Below, one piece after another: positions 23,790 through 32,993 of a stretch of DNA of 64,000 nucleotides. The DNA is from SW4 sp042466115 (GTDB lineage: Bacteria; Pseudomonadota; Alphaproteobacteria; Rhodobacterales; Rhodobacteraceae). The stretch lies in NCBI RefSeq assembly GCF_042466115.1, contig NZ_JAXHBQ010000001.1, positions 682,001 to 746,000 on the forward strand. Direction: 5' to 3'. The position numbers and the translations under genes were made by a program. Under the pieces are notes generated by a model, which ran no database searches, had not been told where the DNA came from, and worked only from the letters and a program-made list of their open reading frames with translations. How positions within the stretch are numbered: position 1 is the stretch's first letter; the number at the start of each line of letters is the position of its first letter.

Positions 23790-25622
23790 CTAGAAAATGA
23801 AGTCGGATTCGTTCAGGTCGTCGGCATCTGCATTCTCAAGCCGGATTGTCACATCGCCCGCCGCGATTACGGCGGCACTGTCGTCCTGGCTGAGGAAAAT
23901 GTCATCGAACGTCAAACCCTCGAAACCGGTCAGCGCGATCTTGTCCGCGCCGCTGGTAAAGTCGGTGATCGTGTCACTGCCATCGCCTGCGCCAAAGCCG
24001 AACACGTCATTGCCCTGCCCGCCGGTCAGCATGTCGTCGTCGATCCCGCCTTGCAGCATGTCATCGCCGCTGCCGCCATAAAGCGTGTCGTCGTCATCCG
24101 CGCCATAGATCGTATCATCGCCGCTGCCGCCCCAGACGATATCCTGGCCGTTGTCTGTCACCAGATCACCGGCATCATCAGGCACGTTCAACAGATCGGG
24201 GAAGGACGGATCAAGACCGGCATAGATCGTGTCATTGCCAGCCCCGCCGCGGATCAGATCGGACCCTTCACCGCCGATGATCGTGTCATTGCCCGCGTTG
24301 CCGTTCAGCGTGTCGTCGTCAAAGCCACCGTCAATGAAATCATTACCCATGCCACCTGTCGCAAGGTCGCCGTCATCGCCGGTGATGATCGTGTCATGGC
24401 CCTGGCCACCGCGCACGATGTCGGCGTCGTCATCGGGATCATCATCCGCAGCAAACAGACCCGGATAGCCGCGATCAGGGCTGCCGCTGATGCCAAAGTC
24501 GTTCAGGTTGCCCGCGGTATTGATATAGTCGTTGCCCCAGCCGCCCGCGACACTGTCACTGCCTTCGCCGCCGTAAACCGTGTCCCAGCCACTGCCGCCC
24601 TTGATCACATCGTTGCCATAGCCGCCCAGGATTCGGTCGCTGCTGGCGCCGCCGTCAATTTCGTCATTGCCAAGCCCGCCATAGATTATGTCGCGGCCAA
24701 TCCCGCCAAACAGCGTGTCGGCCCCCGCATCCCCACGGATGAAATCGTTCTGGCCGCCGCCATAGATGATGTCGTGACCCTTGTTGCCGTGCAGGCTATC
24801 GGCGCCCGCGCCACCAAAAAGGCTGTCGTTGCCGTCACCGCCATGCAGGTTGTCTTCGCCACGGTAGCCATAAAGCGTGTCATTGTTCTTGTCGCCGTAA
24901 ACGCTGTCGTTGCCCATGCCACCGGAAATATGATCGTTACCTTCGCCACCCTGAAGATAGTCGTGGCCGGTGTGGCCCTTGATGAAATCATCGCCCTTGT
25001 TGCCCTTGATCACGTCATCGCCGGTATTGCCATGCAGGGAATCCCCGCCTGCGCCACCATGGATTTCATCGTCACCCGATCCGCCGGAAATAAAGTCGTG
25101 CCCGTCCTTGCCATAGATCAGGTCATCGCCATCGCGGCCAAATATCTGGTCCTTGAATGGGGTGCCAATGATTGCCGGATCGCCATCTTCCAGCAGTTCG
25201 ATCTCGGAAAACGCGGCAATCGGTGTCAGCCCCACGTCGATCAGATTGTCGGCAACCGGATCAACCACAAGGTCCATCCGCACAATCGACCCTTCGATGT
25301 CAGTGCTGTCATATTCAACGGCAAAGCCAACCTGGCCTGCGCCCGGCTGCACGAAACTGTCGGCGGGAATATCGACCACCTGCAACAGGCTGTCAGCCGA
25401 CATGCCCGGCCCGATCCATGCAAATTCATCCCCGTCGGACACGCGCACATGACCGTCCGCGCCGATGATCGTCAGCCCAAGGTCATAGGTATCTTCGTCA
25501 AACTCCGCTTGTTCCTGCCACAGGAACACTTCGGTGCCGTCGTCCAGTTCAATGGTGATTGTCGCACCAATCACCGCCCCATCCGCGATACGTGCGTTCA
25601 CAAAATCAGCGAGTAGTGTCAT
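23790..25622 (-). CDS. RTX calcium-binding protein 1
   Basis: A 610-residue acidic RTX protein. The ATG at 25622 (MTLLADFVNARIADG) follows a G-rich box. Residues 1-140 form a non-repeat beta-rich domain with a FLWQEQAEFDEDTYDLGLT segment. From about residue 148 there are over twenty GGxGxDxUx-type nonapeptides (for example GRDGDDLIYGKDGHDFI, GGEGNDHISGGMGNDSVYG), which bind calcium and fold after export. The C-terminus LTFDDIFLSQDDSAAVI ... ESDFIF lacks cysteine and matches the C-terminus of RTX protein 2, so it is the likely type I secretion signal. No enzyme domain is recognisable and no type I exporter genes are nearby. Confidence 0.9.
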   Translation of the reverse strand: MTLLADFVNARIADGAVIGATITIELDDGTEVFLWQEQAEFDEDTYDLGLTIIGADGHVRVSDGDEFAWIGPGMSADSLLQVVDIPADSFVQPGAGQVGFAVEYDSTDIEGSIVRMDLVVDPVADNLIDVGLTPIAAFSEIELLEDGDPAIIGTPFKDQIFGRDGDDLIYGKDGHDFISGGSGDDEIHGGAGGDSLHGNTGDDVIKGNKGDDFIKGHTGHDYLQGGEGNDHISGGMGNDSVYGDKNNDTLYGYRGEDNLHGGDGNDSLFGGAGADSLHGNKGHDIIYGGGQNDFIRGDAGADTLFGGIGRDIIYGGLGNDEIDGGASSDRILGGYGNDVIKGGSGWDTVYGGEGSDSVAGGWGNDYINTAGNLNDFGISGSPDRGYPGLFAADDDPDDDADIVRGGQGHDTIITGDDGDLATGGMGNDFIDGGFDDDTLNGNAGNDTIIGGEGSDLIRGGAGNDTIYAGLDPSFPDLLNVPDDAGDLVTDNGQDIVWGGSGDDTIYGADDDDTLYGGSGDDMLQGGIDDDMLTGGQGNDVFGFGAGDGSDTITDFTSGADKIALTGFEGLTFDDIFLSQDDSAAVIAAGDVTIRLENADADDLNESDFIF

Positions 25623-25798
25623 AGTGTGCCCCCCCAGGCCTATGTGTCGCGCGAAATGGCGCAATCGTTAATCAATGATTAACAGTCACAGATCAGCAAG
25701 GGTTCGGCAAGTTGCCCTTTTAGCTTATCGCGATTGAAAGCCGTGCCTTATCAACTGTTTCCAATTCAGAAACGACACATCACCGCGAGTCGCCAGCG

Positions 25799-26842
25799 TC
25801 AAATCCCGAAGATAAAATCGTCCTCGCTCAGATCATCTGCATCGACACCGTTCAACCGGATCGTCGTTTCCCCCGCCTGAATGATCGCCACACTGTCCTC
25901 TTGCGACAAAAAGATATCGTCGAAGGTCAGGGCGGGCGGTGGCGGGACGTAATCGTCAAATTCCGCGTCCCCTCCCGCGCCGGGATAATCATAGACCTGG
26001 GACTGAAGCGCGATCTTGTCTTCGCCACTTGTGAAATCCTTGATCGTGTCAGTGCCGTTGTCGACTGCGTCCAAAGGTGCGTCCTCGGTCTCGCGCGTGC
26101 CGACAGCGAAAGAGAAGGTATCGTTGCCATCGCCACCGATCAGGAGGTCGTCGCCCGCGTCGCCGCTCAGGACATCGTCGCCTTCAGCCCCGATCAGGAC
26201 ATCATTATCGTCGCCGCCATACAGAAAGTCATCACCGCGCCCGCCGTGCATCCGGTCGTTGCCCGCGTCACCATAAAGCCGGTCAAGGCCGTCAAAACCC
26301 GACACCTTGTCGTCACCTTCGCCACCATCAACACGGTCGTCGCCATAACCGCCGTTCATATCGTCATTGCCCGCGCCGCCATACATGTCGTCGCGACCGT
26401 GGTTGCCACGGATGAAATCATCACCTTCGCCACCAAACAGCCCGCCATACGCGTCGGAACTGCCGCCAAAGCGTTCGTCATCACCATCGCCGCCGCGCAG
26501 ATCGTCATTGCCCGCCCCGCCGTCCAGATAATCGACACCATCACGCCCGTTCAGGCTGTCATCGCCCGCGCCACCGAACAAACCGCCGGTGCTGACCACA
26601 TCGCCGGTGCTTCCGCCAAAGTAGCTGTCGGTAATCCCGTCATCGCCCGCACCGCCATCAAGACTATCGTTGCCGTCACCGCCATTCAGTTCGTCGCGTC
26701 CGCCGCCACCTTTGATCGTGTCGTCCCCGCCCAGCGCGTCATAAACGTTATCGGCATCGTCCAGCATGACCGTATCATCGCCTTCGGTGCCTTGGTCAAA
26801 GACCAGATCGGCATCGGGCAGCAGGTCAATGACCCGTTCCAA
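25799..26842 (-). CDS. RTX protein 2, C-terminal part downstream of an in-frame stop
   Basis: The 347-codon RTX half of a gene interrupted by TAA at 26861-26863. It is in the same frame as the upstream 267-codon part, and the intervening codons (DGEQVT) fit a continuous protein. It carries about fifteen RTX nonapeptides (GGDGNDSLDGGAGDD, GGAGNDDLRGGDGDDE and others). It ends in the secretion-signal-like LTFDDIFLSQEDSVAII ... DDFIFGI shared with RTX protein 1. If translated on its own it would need the TTG at 26842 with only a weak AGG before it. More likely it is expressed by readthrough, or the gene is inactivated or the stop is a sequence error. Confidence 0.75.
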   Translation of the reverse strand: MERVIDLLPDADLVFDQGTEGDDTVMLDDADNVYDALGGDDTIKGGGGRDELNGGDGNDSLDGGAGDDGITDSYFGGSTGDVVSTGGLFGGAGDDSLNGRDGVDYLDGGAGNDDLRGGDGDDERFGGSSDAYGGLFGGEGDDFIRGNHGRDDMYGGAGNDDMNGGYGDDRVDGGEGDDKVSGFDGLDRLYGDAGNDRMHGGRGDDFLYGGDDNDVLIGAEGDDVLSGDAGDDLLIGGDGNDTFSFAVGTRETEDAPLDAVDNGTDTIKDFTSGEDKIALQSQVYDYPGAGGDAEFDDYVPPPPALTFDDIFLSQEDSVAIIQAGETTIRLNGVDADDLSEDDFIFGI

Positions 26843-26860
26843 CGTGACCTGTTCGCCATC

Positions 26861-27664
26861 TTACAGACCTGTGTAGAACAGCGCCAGTTCGCCTTCGTCG
26901 GTGATCTGCGCGGCAATCTGGAGGTCGTCGAAATCCAAGGCTTCGCTGGCAAAGAAGGCTTCAAACGCCATCGAGTTGCCTTGCGGATCGTATTGCGTGA
27001 TGTCCAATGTTGTCTCAAGGCCCGTTGCATTCTGGAAAATGCCCAGCGACTCGCCGTTGTCGAGCGCAATGAAATGCGCCTGCCAGCCGTCATTGCCGGA
27101 CGCAAAGACCGCATCTGCCACAAGCACGCCGTTCTGCTCGGACAGAATGCCAAAGCTGCTATCGCCCTCGAACCCGTAGGCCACGCGCCCGTCGCCCATG
27201 ACCTGCAAGACAAGACCGCTTTGGTCAGGTGCCACAGTGAATGCATCAGACGCGGTGCTGGTGTCGGTGGCCAGCACGTTCGCGGTGCCATCCCCCCCAA
27301 TCTCGATCTGCAGGAATCCGGCGGGGTTGTTGCCCTGCCCGTCGATCGGCAAAAGCCAGCTATCCAGCCCAAGGCCGAACACCGCAGGCTGGGCGGTTTC
27401 TTCCACCGGATCGTCGGCGTAGATATCAAGGACCGTCGTCAGGCCGTAACCGGCGGGCAGATCGACGGGGGTGTCCGTAACCGTGCCATCGGCGGCGGTG
27501 TAACTGACAACAATACCGTCAGCCGTTTCGGCCACACTTAGCGATCCGCCATCGGCATCAAGGTTCGCCACATCCGGCGCAAGCAGATTGTTGACGTAGG
27601 TCTGCGCGCCGCCCGGAAATGCGGTGTCGGTCGCTTGCAGCGGTGTCAGGATATCAAAGGCCAT
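26861..27664 (-). CDS. RTX protein 2, N-terminal part ending at an in-frame TAA
   Basis: A 267-residue beta-rich N-terminal domain beginning MAFDILTPLQATDTAFPGG. It contains a repeated-looking scaffold (GLGLDSWLLPIDGQGNNPAG, LVLQVMGDGRVAYGFEG, IFQNATGLETTLDITQYD) and ends ALFYTGL before TAA. No signal peptide is present, which is normal for type I-secreted proteins, but this half alone lacks the C-terminal export signal and the calcium repeats. The same frame continues for 354 codons past the stop. A change from CAA, GAA or AAA to TAA would explain the break. Domain family not recognised. Confidence 0.75.
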   Translation of the reverse strand: MAFDILTPLQATDTAFPGGAQTYVNNLLAPDVANLDADGGSLSVAETADGIVVSYTAADGTVTDTPVDLPAGYGLTTVLDIYADDPVEETAQPAVFGLGLDSWLLPIDGQGNNPAGFLQIEIGGDGTANVLATDTSTASDAFTVAPDQSGLVLQVMGDGRVAYGFEGDSSFGILSEQNGVLVADAVFASGNDGWQAHFIALDNGESLGIFQNATGLETTLDITQYDPQGNSMAFEAFFASEALDFDDLQIAAQITDEGELALFYTGL

Positions 27665-27903
27665 GTTCTACCCCCATAGAAACTCGTTACCCGTCAAAAT
27701 TGCGGGCCGATCCAGCAGGAGTCAATGAAATTGAAAGGTTTTTCTGCCTTGAACCGCGTTGCGGCCCGTCTTACGGATCGACTGTTTCCGGATCGAAAAC
27801 AATCGGTGCGCGCGGGAGTGCTCAACACAATGCCCCAAGGGCGCCCGCCTGTAAGAATGTTGCGAAAAAGCGCCCTCAGACGAACTTTTCTCCAATCCGC
27901 CTG

Positions 27904-27932
27904 TTGACCCCCCTTGCCGCGCATGCATAAAG
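27904..27932 (+). promoter_or_regulatory. Candidate promoter of the ilv leader and operon
   Basis: TTGACC at 27904-27909 and a CATAAAG element at 27926-27932 give a 16-17 base spacing, 31 bases before the leader-peptide ATG. The match to a sigma-70 promoter is good at -35 and moderate at -10. Confidence 0.45.
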
Positions 27933-27962
27933 TCTGCGCACGCATATGAAGGACCCCAAGGA

Positions 27963-28010
27963 ATGACACACATTCTAGTCGTCGTAGGAAAATCGCGCAT
28001 GGGCCGGTAA
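27963..28010 (+). CDS. ilv operon leader peptide (15 aa)
   Basis: A 16-codon frame (ATG 27963 to TAA 28010) encoding MTHILVVVGKSRMGR. Five consecutive branched-chain codons (Ile-Leu-Val-Val-Val, 27972-27986) form the control block. An AAGGA box lies about ten bases upstream of the ATG. The frame sits 26 bases before a strong intrinsic terminator and 90 bases before the acetolactate synthase gene, the classic layout of peptide-dependent attenuation by valine, leucine or isoleucine supply. The peptide itself needs no function. Confidence 0.85.
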   Translation: MTHILVVVGKSRMGR

Positions 28011-28062
28011 CGGTTTACCCAGACAGGTTCCCATGCGCCCCCGAAACCTCGGGGGCTTTTTT
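27995..28062 (+). terminator. ilv attenuator: competing hairpin and intrinsic terminator
   Basis: The terminator stem is GCCCCCG (28037-28043) with CGGGGGC (28050-28056), loop AAACCT, then six T (28057-28062). A competing pairing exists: GCGCATGGG (27995-28003), inside the leader-peptide 3' end, is perfectly complementary to CCCATGCGC (28030-28038), which overlaps the terminator's 5' arm. A ribosome stalled at the Ile/Leu/Val codons leaves 27995-28003 free to form the antiterminator. A ribosome at the stop codon covers it and allows termination. Confidence 0.85.
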
Positions 28063-28100
28063 ATGCCAAACGATAAAGACGTCAGAGATAGGAAAACACG

Positions 28101-29848
<1,748 letters not shown>

Positions 29849-29852
<4 letters not shown>

Positions 29853-30145
29853 TCAGGATATTTGGTGCATGCTTAGTTTCTTCACTTGCCAGCCTCTCCA
29901 GTTATGCCCAGGCCGACGTTTCATTTGATGACAAGGAAACGATCCTCGCGGAGTTTGTCAGGCAGTTGCCACGTGGGATGCTAGGTGTCCCTGATCAGTG
30001 GCTGGAGATGGAAACCGTCATTGGATGGGAAAAAATGATACTGCTTGTCGGCTACGCCAACAATGAAGCCGTATGCTCTCGAATGTTAGTCATCGCCAAA
30101 CAAGACAGCCCCGATCGAAATTTCCGCTGCACGGCAGCCAACTAA
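29849..30145 (+). CDS. Small secreted protein inserted between ilvI and ilvN (98 aa)
   Basis: Begins at GTG 29849 overlapping the ilvI stop (GTGA) and ends 12 bases before ilvN. The product has a clear signal peptide (MIRIFGACLVSSLASLSSYAQA) followed by about 75 residues with FDDKETILAEFVRQLP and two cysteines (AVCSRM, FRCTAA) that could form a disulfide in the periplasm. Codon use looks more AT-rich than in its neighbours, suggesting a later insertion into the operon. I recognise no family. The tight coupling means it is expressed with acetolactate synthase. Confidence 0.65.
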
Positions 30146-30157
30146 AGGACTAGCCCC

Positions 30158-30727
30158 ATGTCCCCACTCAAAATCAAAAAAGGCGCGACGAGTCATTCCG
30201 CCTATAACCTGCGCCCCACCTTCTCGGAGGTGATTGAACGGCACACGCTGGCTGTGGTCGTGGAAAACGAGCCCGGTGTGCTGGCGCGGGTCATCGGGCT
30301 GTTTGCAGGGCGCGGCTATAACATCGAAAGCCTGACCGTGGCCGAGATTGACCATGAAGGGCATCGCTCGCGCATTACCATCGTCACCACCGGCACGCCG
30401 CAGGTGATCGAACAGATCAAGGCGCAGCTGGGTCGGATCGTGTCGGTTTACGAGGTGCATGACCTGACCGTCGAAGGCGCCAGCGTGGAACGCGAATTGG
30501 CGCTGTTCAAGGTCGCAGGCAAAGGTGACGCGCGGGTCGAGGCCCTGCGTCTGGCGGATATCTTCCGCGCCAATGTGGTGGATAGCACCCTGGAATTGTT
30601 TGTCTTTGAAATCACCGGCACGCCGGAAAAGATCGACGCCTTTGCCGACCTGATGCGCCCGATCGGTCTGGTGGAAATGGCGCGCACGGGTGTTGCGGCA
30701 CTGGCGCGCGGCGTGGATTTCGCCTGA
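30158..30727 (+). CDS. ilvN: Acetolactate synthase small (regulatory) subunit
   Basis: A 189-residue regulatory subunit that activates the large subunit and confers valine feedback inhibition. The N-terminal ACT domain lies at about residues 28-100, with HTLAVVVENEPGVLARVIGLF and RGYNIESLTVAEID. The second domain contains IFRANVVDSTLELFVFEITG and the C-terminal MRPIGLVEMARTGVAALARG. It starts at ATG 30158 after GGAC, and length matches the IlvH/IlvN family. Third gene of the attenuator-controlled operon. Confidence 0.95.
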   Translation: MSPLKIKKGATSHSAYNLRPTFSEVIERHTLAVVVENEPGVLARVIGLFAGRGYNIESLTVAEIDHEGHRSRITIVTTGTPQVIEQIKAQLGRIVSVYEVHDLTVEGASVERELALFKVAGKGDARVEALRLADIFRANVVDSTLELFVFEITGTPEKIDAFADLMRPIGLVEMARTGVAALARGVDFA

Positions 30728-30734
30728 AGGTGCA

Positions 30735-30760
30735 GCCCCCACCGCCGTCGCGGCGGGGGC
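30735..30760. terminator. GC-rich hairpin between convergent ilvN and EF-hand genes
   Basis: GCCCCC (30735-30740) pairs with GGGGGC (30755-30760), and GCCG with CGGC inside, with a 3-base bulge. There is no strong T run on either strand, but its position between convergent stops suits a bidirectional terminator. Confidence 0.5.
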
Positions 30761-30770
30761 GCATAATTCG

Positions 30771-31022
30771 TTAGCCGTCAGCCATTGGCATGAGGCCCGC
30801 ATCTGTTGCAGCGGCCACTTCCTCGGCATCAAGCAGGCCGTCACCGTTGACGTCCATCACGGTGAACGTGTCCTCGGTCAGTTCGCCGTCAACCGCCTGA
30901 AGTTCGGGGAAGGAATACATCCCGTCCCCGTTCACGTCGATCGCCGCATCCATTTCCTGCGCAAAGGCAGGGGCTGCGAGAAGGACAAGGACGGGCGTCA
31001 CGATCTTGAACTTGGAAGTCAT
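30771..31022 (-). CDS. EF-hand domain secreted protein (83 aa)
   Basis: An 83-residue exported protein with an AAGGAG ribosome site before ATG 31022. The signal peptide is MTSKFKIVTPVLVLLAAPAFAQ. The mature part has two calcium-binding EF-hand loops, DVNGDGMYSFPE and DVNGDGLLDAEE, each with the expected D-x-[DN]-x-[DN]-G pattern and a glutamate at position 12. It probably binds calcium in the periplasm; targets are unknown. A longer frame from 31070 is open but the signal peptide supports this start. Monocistronic, convergent with ilvN. Confidence 0.85.
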   Translation of the reverse strand: MTSKFKIVTPVLVLLAAPAFAQEMDAAIDVNGDGMYSFPELQAVDGELTEDTFTVMDVNGDGLLDAEEVAAATDAGLMPMADG

Positions 31023-31341
31023 TTCGTCGTCTCCTTTTAGGACATGGTTTGAAGACTGCATCGTCTTCATGGCCCAGATAAGGGTTTGCCCTGATCACAT
31101 GCTATCAGGTGGTGCGAAAATGGCAAATCCGCGCGGCCTTGCGCGCATTTTGCACCCCGCCCCTTGCGCCGTTTCGCCGATCAAATTGCATCGGCCAGAT
31201 GTGACCCATCCGCATGGGGATTTTGCGCAAGGCTTTGCCGAAACGATGTCGCGGTGGGGATTGCGCAAGTCGCGCACAGACTGCGCGTTTGCCCCGCTCT
31301 GCTGCTAAAATTGGCCATCTTTTGCATGAGGGAATCCTGCC
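31023..31341. other. Divergent intergenic region with an inverted repeat
   Basis: About 319 bases between the EF-hand gene and the Rieske oxygenase gene, carrying both promoters. An inverted repeat CCTGAT-N8-ATCAGG occupies 31090-31109 and could bind a dimeric regulator. The rest has GCGC-rich text with no open frame that looks coding. Confidence 0.35.
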
Positions 31342-32502
31342 ATGGCCACGCATCCGTCTGATTTGTCCGCTGTCCGCGCGCCGCTTGAAACCGCGCACGG
31401 GTTGTCCAATGCCCACTACGTTGACCCGGCGATGTTCGAGGAAGAAAAGCACGCGGTCCTGTTTGCAAGCTGGTCCGGACTCGCCGTTGCAGCCGATGTG
31501 CCGGAAAACGGCGATGCGGTGCCGATGGAATTTGCCGGCATTCCGCTGCTGCTGATCCGCGACCGCGAGGGGCAGGTCCGTGTCTTTGAAAACATCTGCC
31601 GCCATCGTGGCATGATTCTGGTGAGCGAACCCAAAAAGATCGAGGGTGCGATCCGCTGCCCCTATCACAGCTGGTGCTATTCCACCGCCGGCAAGCTGGT
31701 CAGCACACCCCATGTGGGCGGTGCGGGCCACAACACCCACCCCGCCATCGTCAAGGACGATCTGGGGCTGAACGAGGTGCGCAGCCATATCTGGTTTGAC
31801 ACCGTGTTCATCAATATCGACGGCAAGGCCGACCCGTTTGAAGTGGTCCACGCCGATCTGCTGGACCGCTGGCGCGAGTTTGACCAGCCCATGTATCACG
31901 GCGGTGCGGACAGCCGCTTTGATCTGAAGGTTGAAACCAATTTCAAGCTGGCCGTGGAAAACTACTGCGAAAGCTATCACCTGCCGTGGATTCACCCCGG
32001 TCTGAACAGCTATTCCCGCCTCGAGGATCACTATCACATCGAACAAAAGGGCAAGTACTCGGGCCAGGGCACGCTGGTTTACCGCCAGTTGAAAGGGCCC
32101 GATGACATGGTGTTCCCCGATTTTGCGAACCTTTCGGACAAATGGGATACGGGCGCGGAATATGTCGCCATCTATCCCAACGTGCTGCTGGGTGCGCAGC
32201 GTGACCACACCTTTGTGATCATTCTGGAACCCAATACCCAGACCACGACCACCGAACATGTGCACCTGTATTACGCCGACCCGCAGGTCAGCGAGGACAT
32301 GCGCGCGCGCAACGCCCATCTGTGGCGCGGCGTGTTCGAGGAGGACATTTTCGTGGTCGAGGGCATGCAAAAGGGGCGCGCTGCCCCATCCTTTGACGGC
32401 GGCCGTTTCAGCCCTGCCATGGACGGGCCAACTCATTGTTTTCACGATTGGGTTGCCGGTTGCATTCAGTCCCACCGCGCAAGGGCACAGGCGGCAGAAT
32501 GA
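31342..32502 (+). CDS. Rieske-type aromatic-ring-hydroxylating/betaine oxygenase, alpha subunit
   Basis: A 386-residue Rieske non-haem iron oxygenase. The [2Fe-2S] ligands are C-x-H in ENICRHRGMIL and C-x2-H in IRCPYHSWCY. The mononuclear iron site is the ENYCESYHLPWIHPGL block (two histidines) plus an acidic residue in the EEDIFVVEGMQ region. The overall pattern, including FDGGRFSPAMDGPTHCFHDW at the C-terminus, is closest to glycine-betaine/choline/stachydrine-type monooxygenases rather than benzene dioxygenases. No ferredoxin reductase or beta subunit is nearby, so electrons must come from elsewhere. The downstream small gene is coupled by an ATGA overlap. Substrate is inferred only at class level. 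Confidence 0.87.
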   Translation: MATHPSDLSAVRAPLETAHGLSNAHYVDPAMFEEEKHAVLFASWSGLAVAADVPENGDAVPMEFAGIPLLLIRDREGQVRVFENICRHRGMILVSEPKKIEGAIRCPYHSWCYSTAGKLVSTPHVGGAGHNTHPAIVKDDLGLNEVRSHIWFDTVFINIDGKADPFEVVHADLLDRWREFDQPMYHGGADSRFDLKVETNFKLAVENYCESYHLPWIHPGLNSYSRLEDHYHIEQKGKYSGQGTLVYRQLKGPDDMVFPDFANLSDKWDTGAEYVAIYPNVLLGAQRDHTFVIILEPNTQTTTTEHVHLYYADPQVSEDMRARNAHLWRGVFEEDIFVVEGMQKGRAAPSFDGGRFSPAMDGPTHCFHDWVAGCIQSHRARAQAAE

Positions 32503-32708
32503 GCGATCTGGACGACCGTCTTCTGGCCGCCCACGCCCGCGACGACCGCCGCGCGCTTGTCACGCTTTACGGTGAGGCAGGCAGCGTGACCAATGACATC
32601 GACGCCAGCTGCTTTTACCTGACCCACGCCTATATCTATGCGCTGGAAATGGGCCACCCCGACACGGACGCGCTGCATGCGCGGCTGGCCGTGCACGGGC
32701 GGGTTTGA
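32499..32708 (+). CDS. Small hypothetical protein coupled to the Rieske gene (69 aa)
   Basis: Starts at ATG 32499 within the Rieske stop codon (ATGA) and encodes MSDLDDRLLAAHARDDRRAL... to ARLAVHGRV. It is a soluble, helical product with a repeat-like ALVTLYGEAG ... CFYLTHAYIYALEMGHPDTDAL pattern resembling a single TPR/Sel1-like unit. No named family is recognised. Overlap with the oxygenase gene and coding-like composition support it; it may be an accessory to the oxygenase. A large inverted repeat lies just downstream. Confidence 0.65.
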   Translation: MSDLDDRLLAAHARDDRRALVTLYGEAGSVTNDIDASCFYLTHAYIYALEMGHPDTDALHARLAVHGRV

Positions 32709-32788
32709 CGGGGGCAACCAGTCCGCAAACACGTCGCAAGCCCACCGTGTGGAAAGGTTCCTCACGCCGTAGGTTCGCATTGCACCCC

Positions 32789-32930
32789 GGCGCGCATGCG
32801 CCAAGCCCGACCTCCCCCACGGGAGGGCTTTCCTGCAACGAACGCTGCGCACCACACACATGTTGCATTACAAACAACGGTCAAACCTGATTGCGTGGCC
32901 TCCCGAGGTCGGGCTTGGCGCAAGCGCGCC
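32789..32930. repeat. 142-bp inverted-repeat element
   Basis: Two arms of 26 bases pair with one mismatch: 32789-32814 and 32905-32930. The perfect inner 18 bases are TGCGCCAAGCCCGACCTC and its complement. The 90-base interior contains a smaller hairpin (CCTCCC-CCAC-GGGAGG, 32811-32826). There is no open frame and no transposase. It lies between the 69-residue gene and the nucleoside hydrolase gene. It could be a MITE-like element, or a long transcribed hairpin that limits read-through. Confidence 0.65.
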
Positions 32931-32993
32931 TCTTTCCACTGGCATCCCTTTCCTGTTCCTGATTTCCTGACCCCAACACCACAGGAGACCAAC

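Noticed and set aside
24051..25616. Periodic 27-base pattern that at first suggested a tandem DNA repeat or CRISPR-like array.
   Set aside because: It is the coding signature of RTX nonapeptides on the minus strand, with diverged DNA and no spacers.
25901..27541. A 546-codon plus-strand open frame opposite RTX protein 2, also spanning the in-frame TAA.
   Set aside because: Low-complexity Val/Ile/Ala text produced by reading RTX repeats backwards; a similar 521-codon frame exists opposite RTX protein 1.
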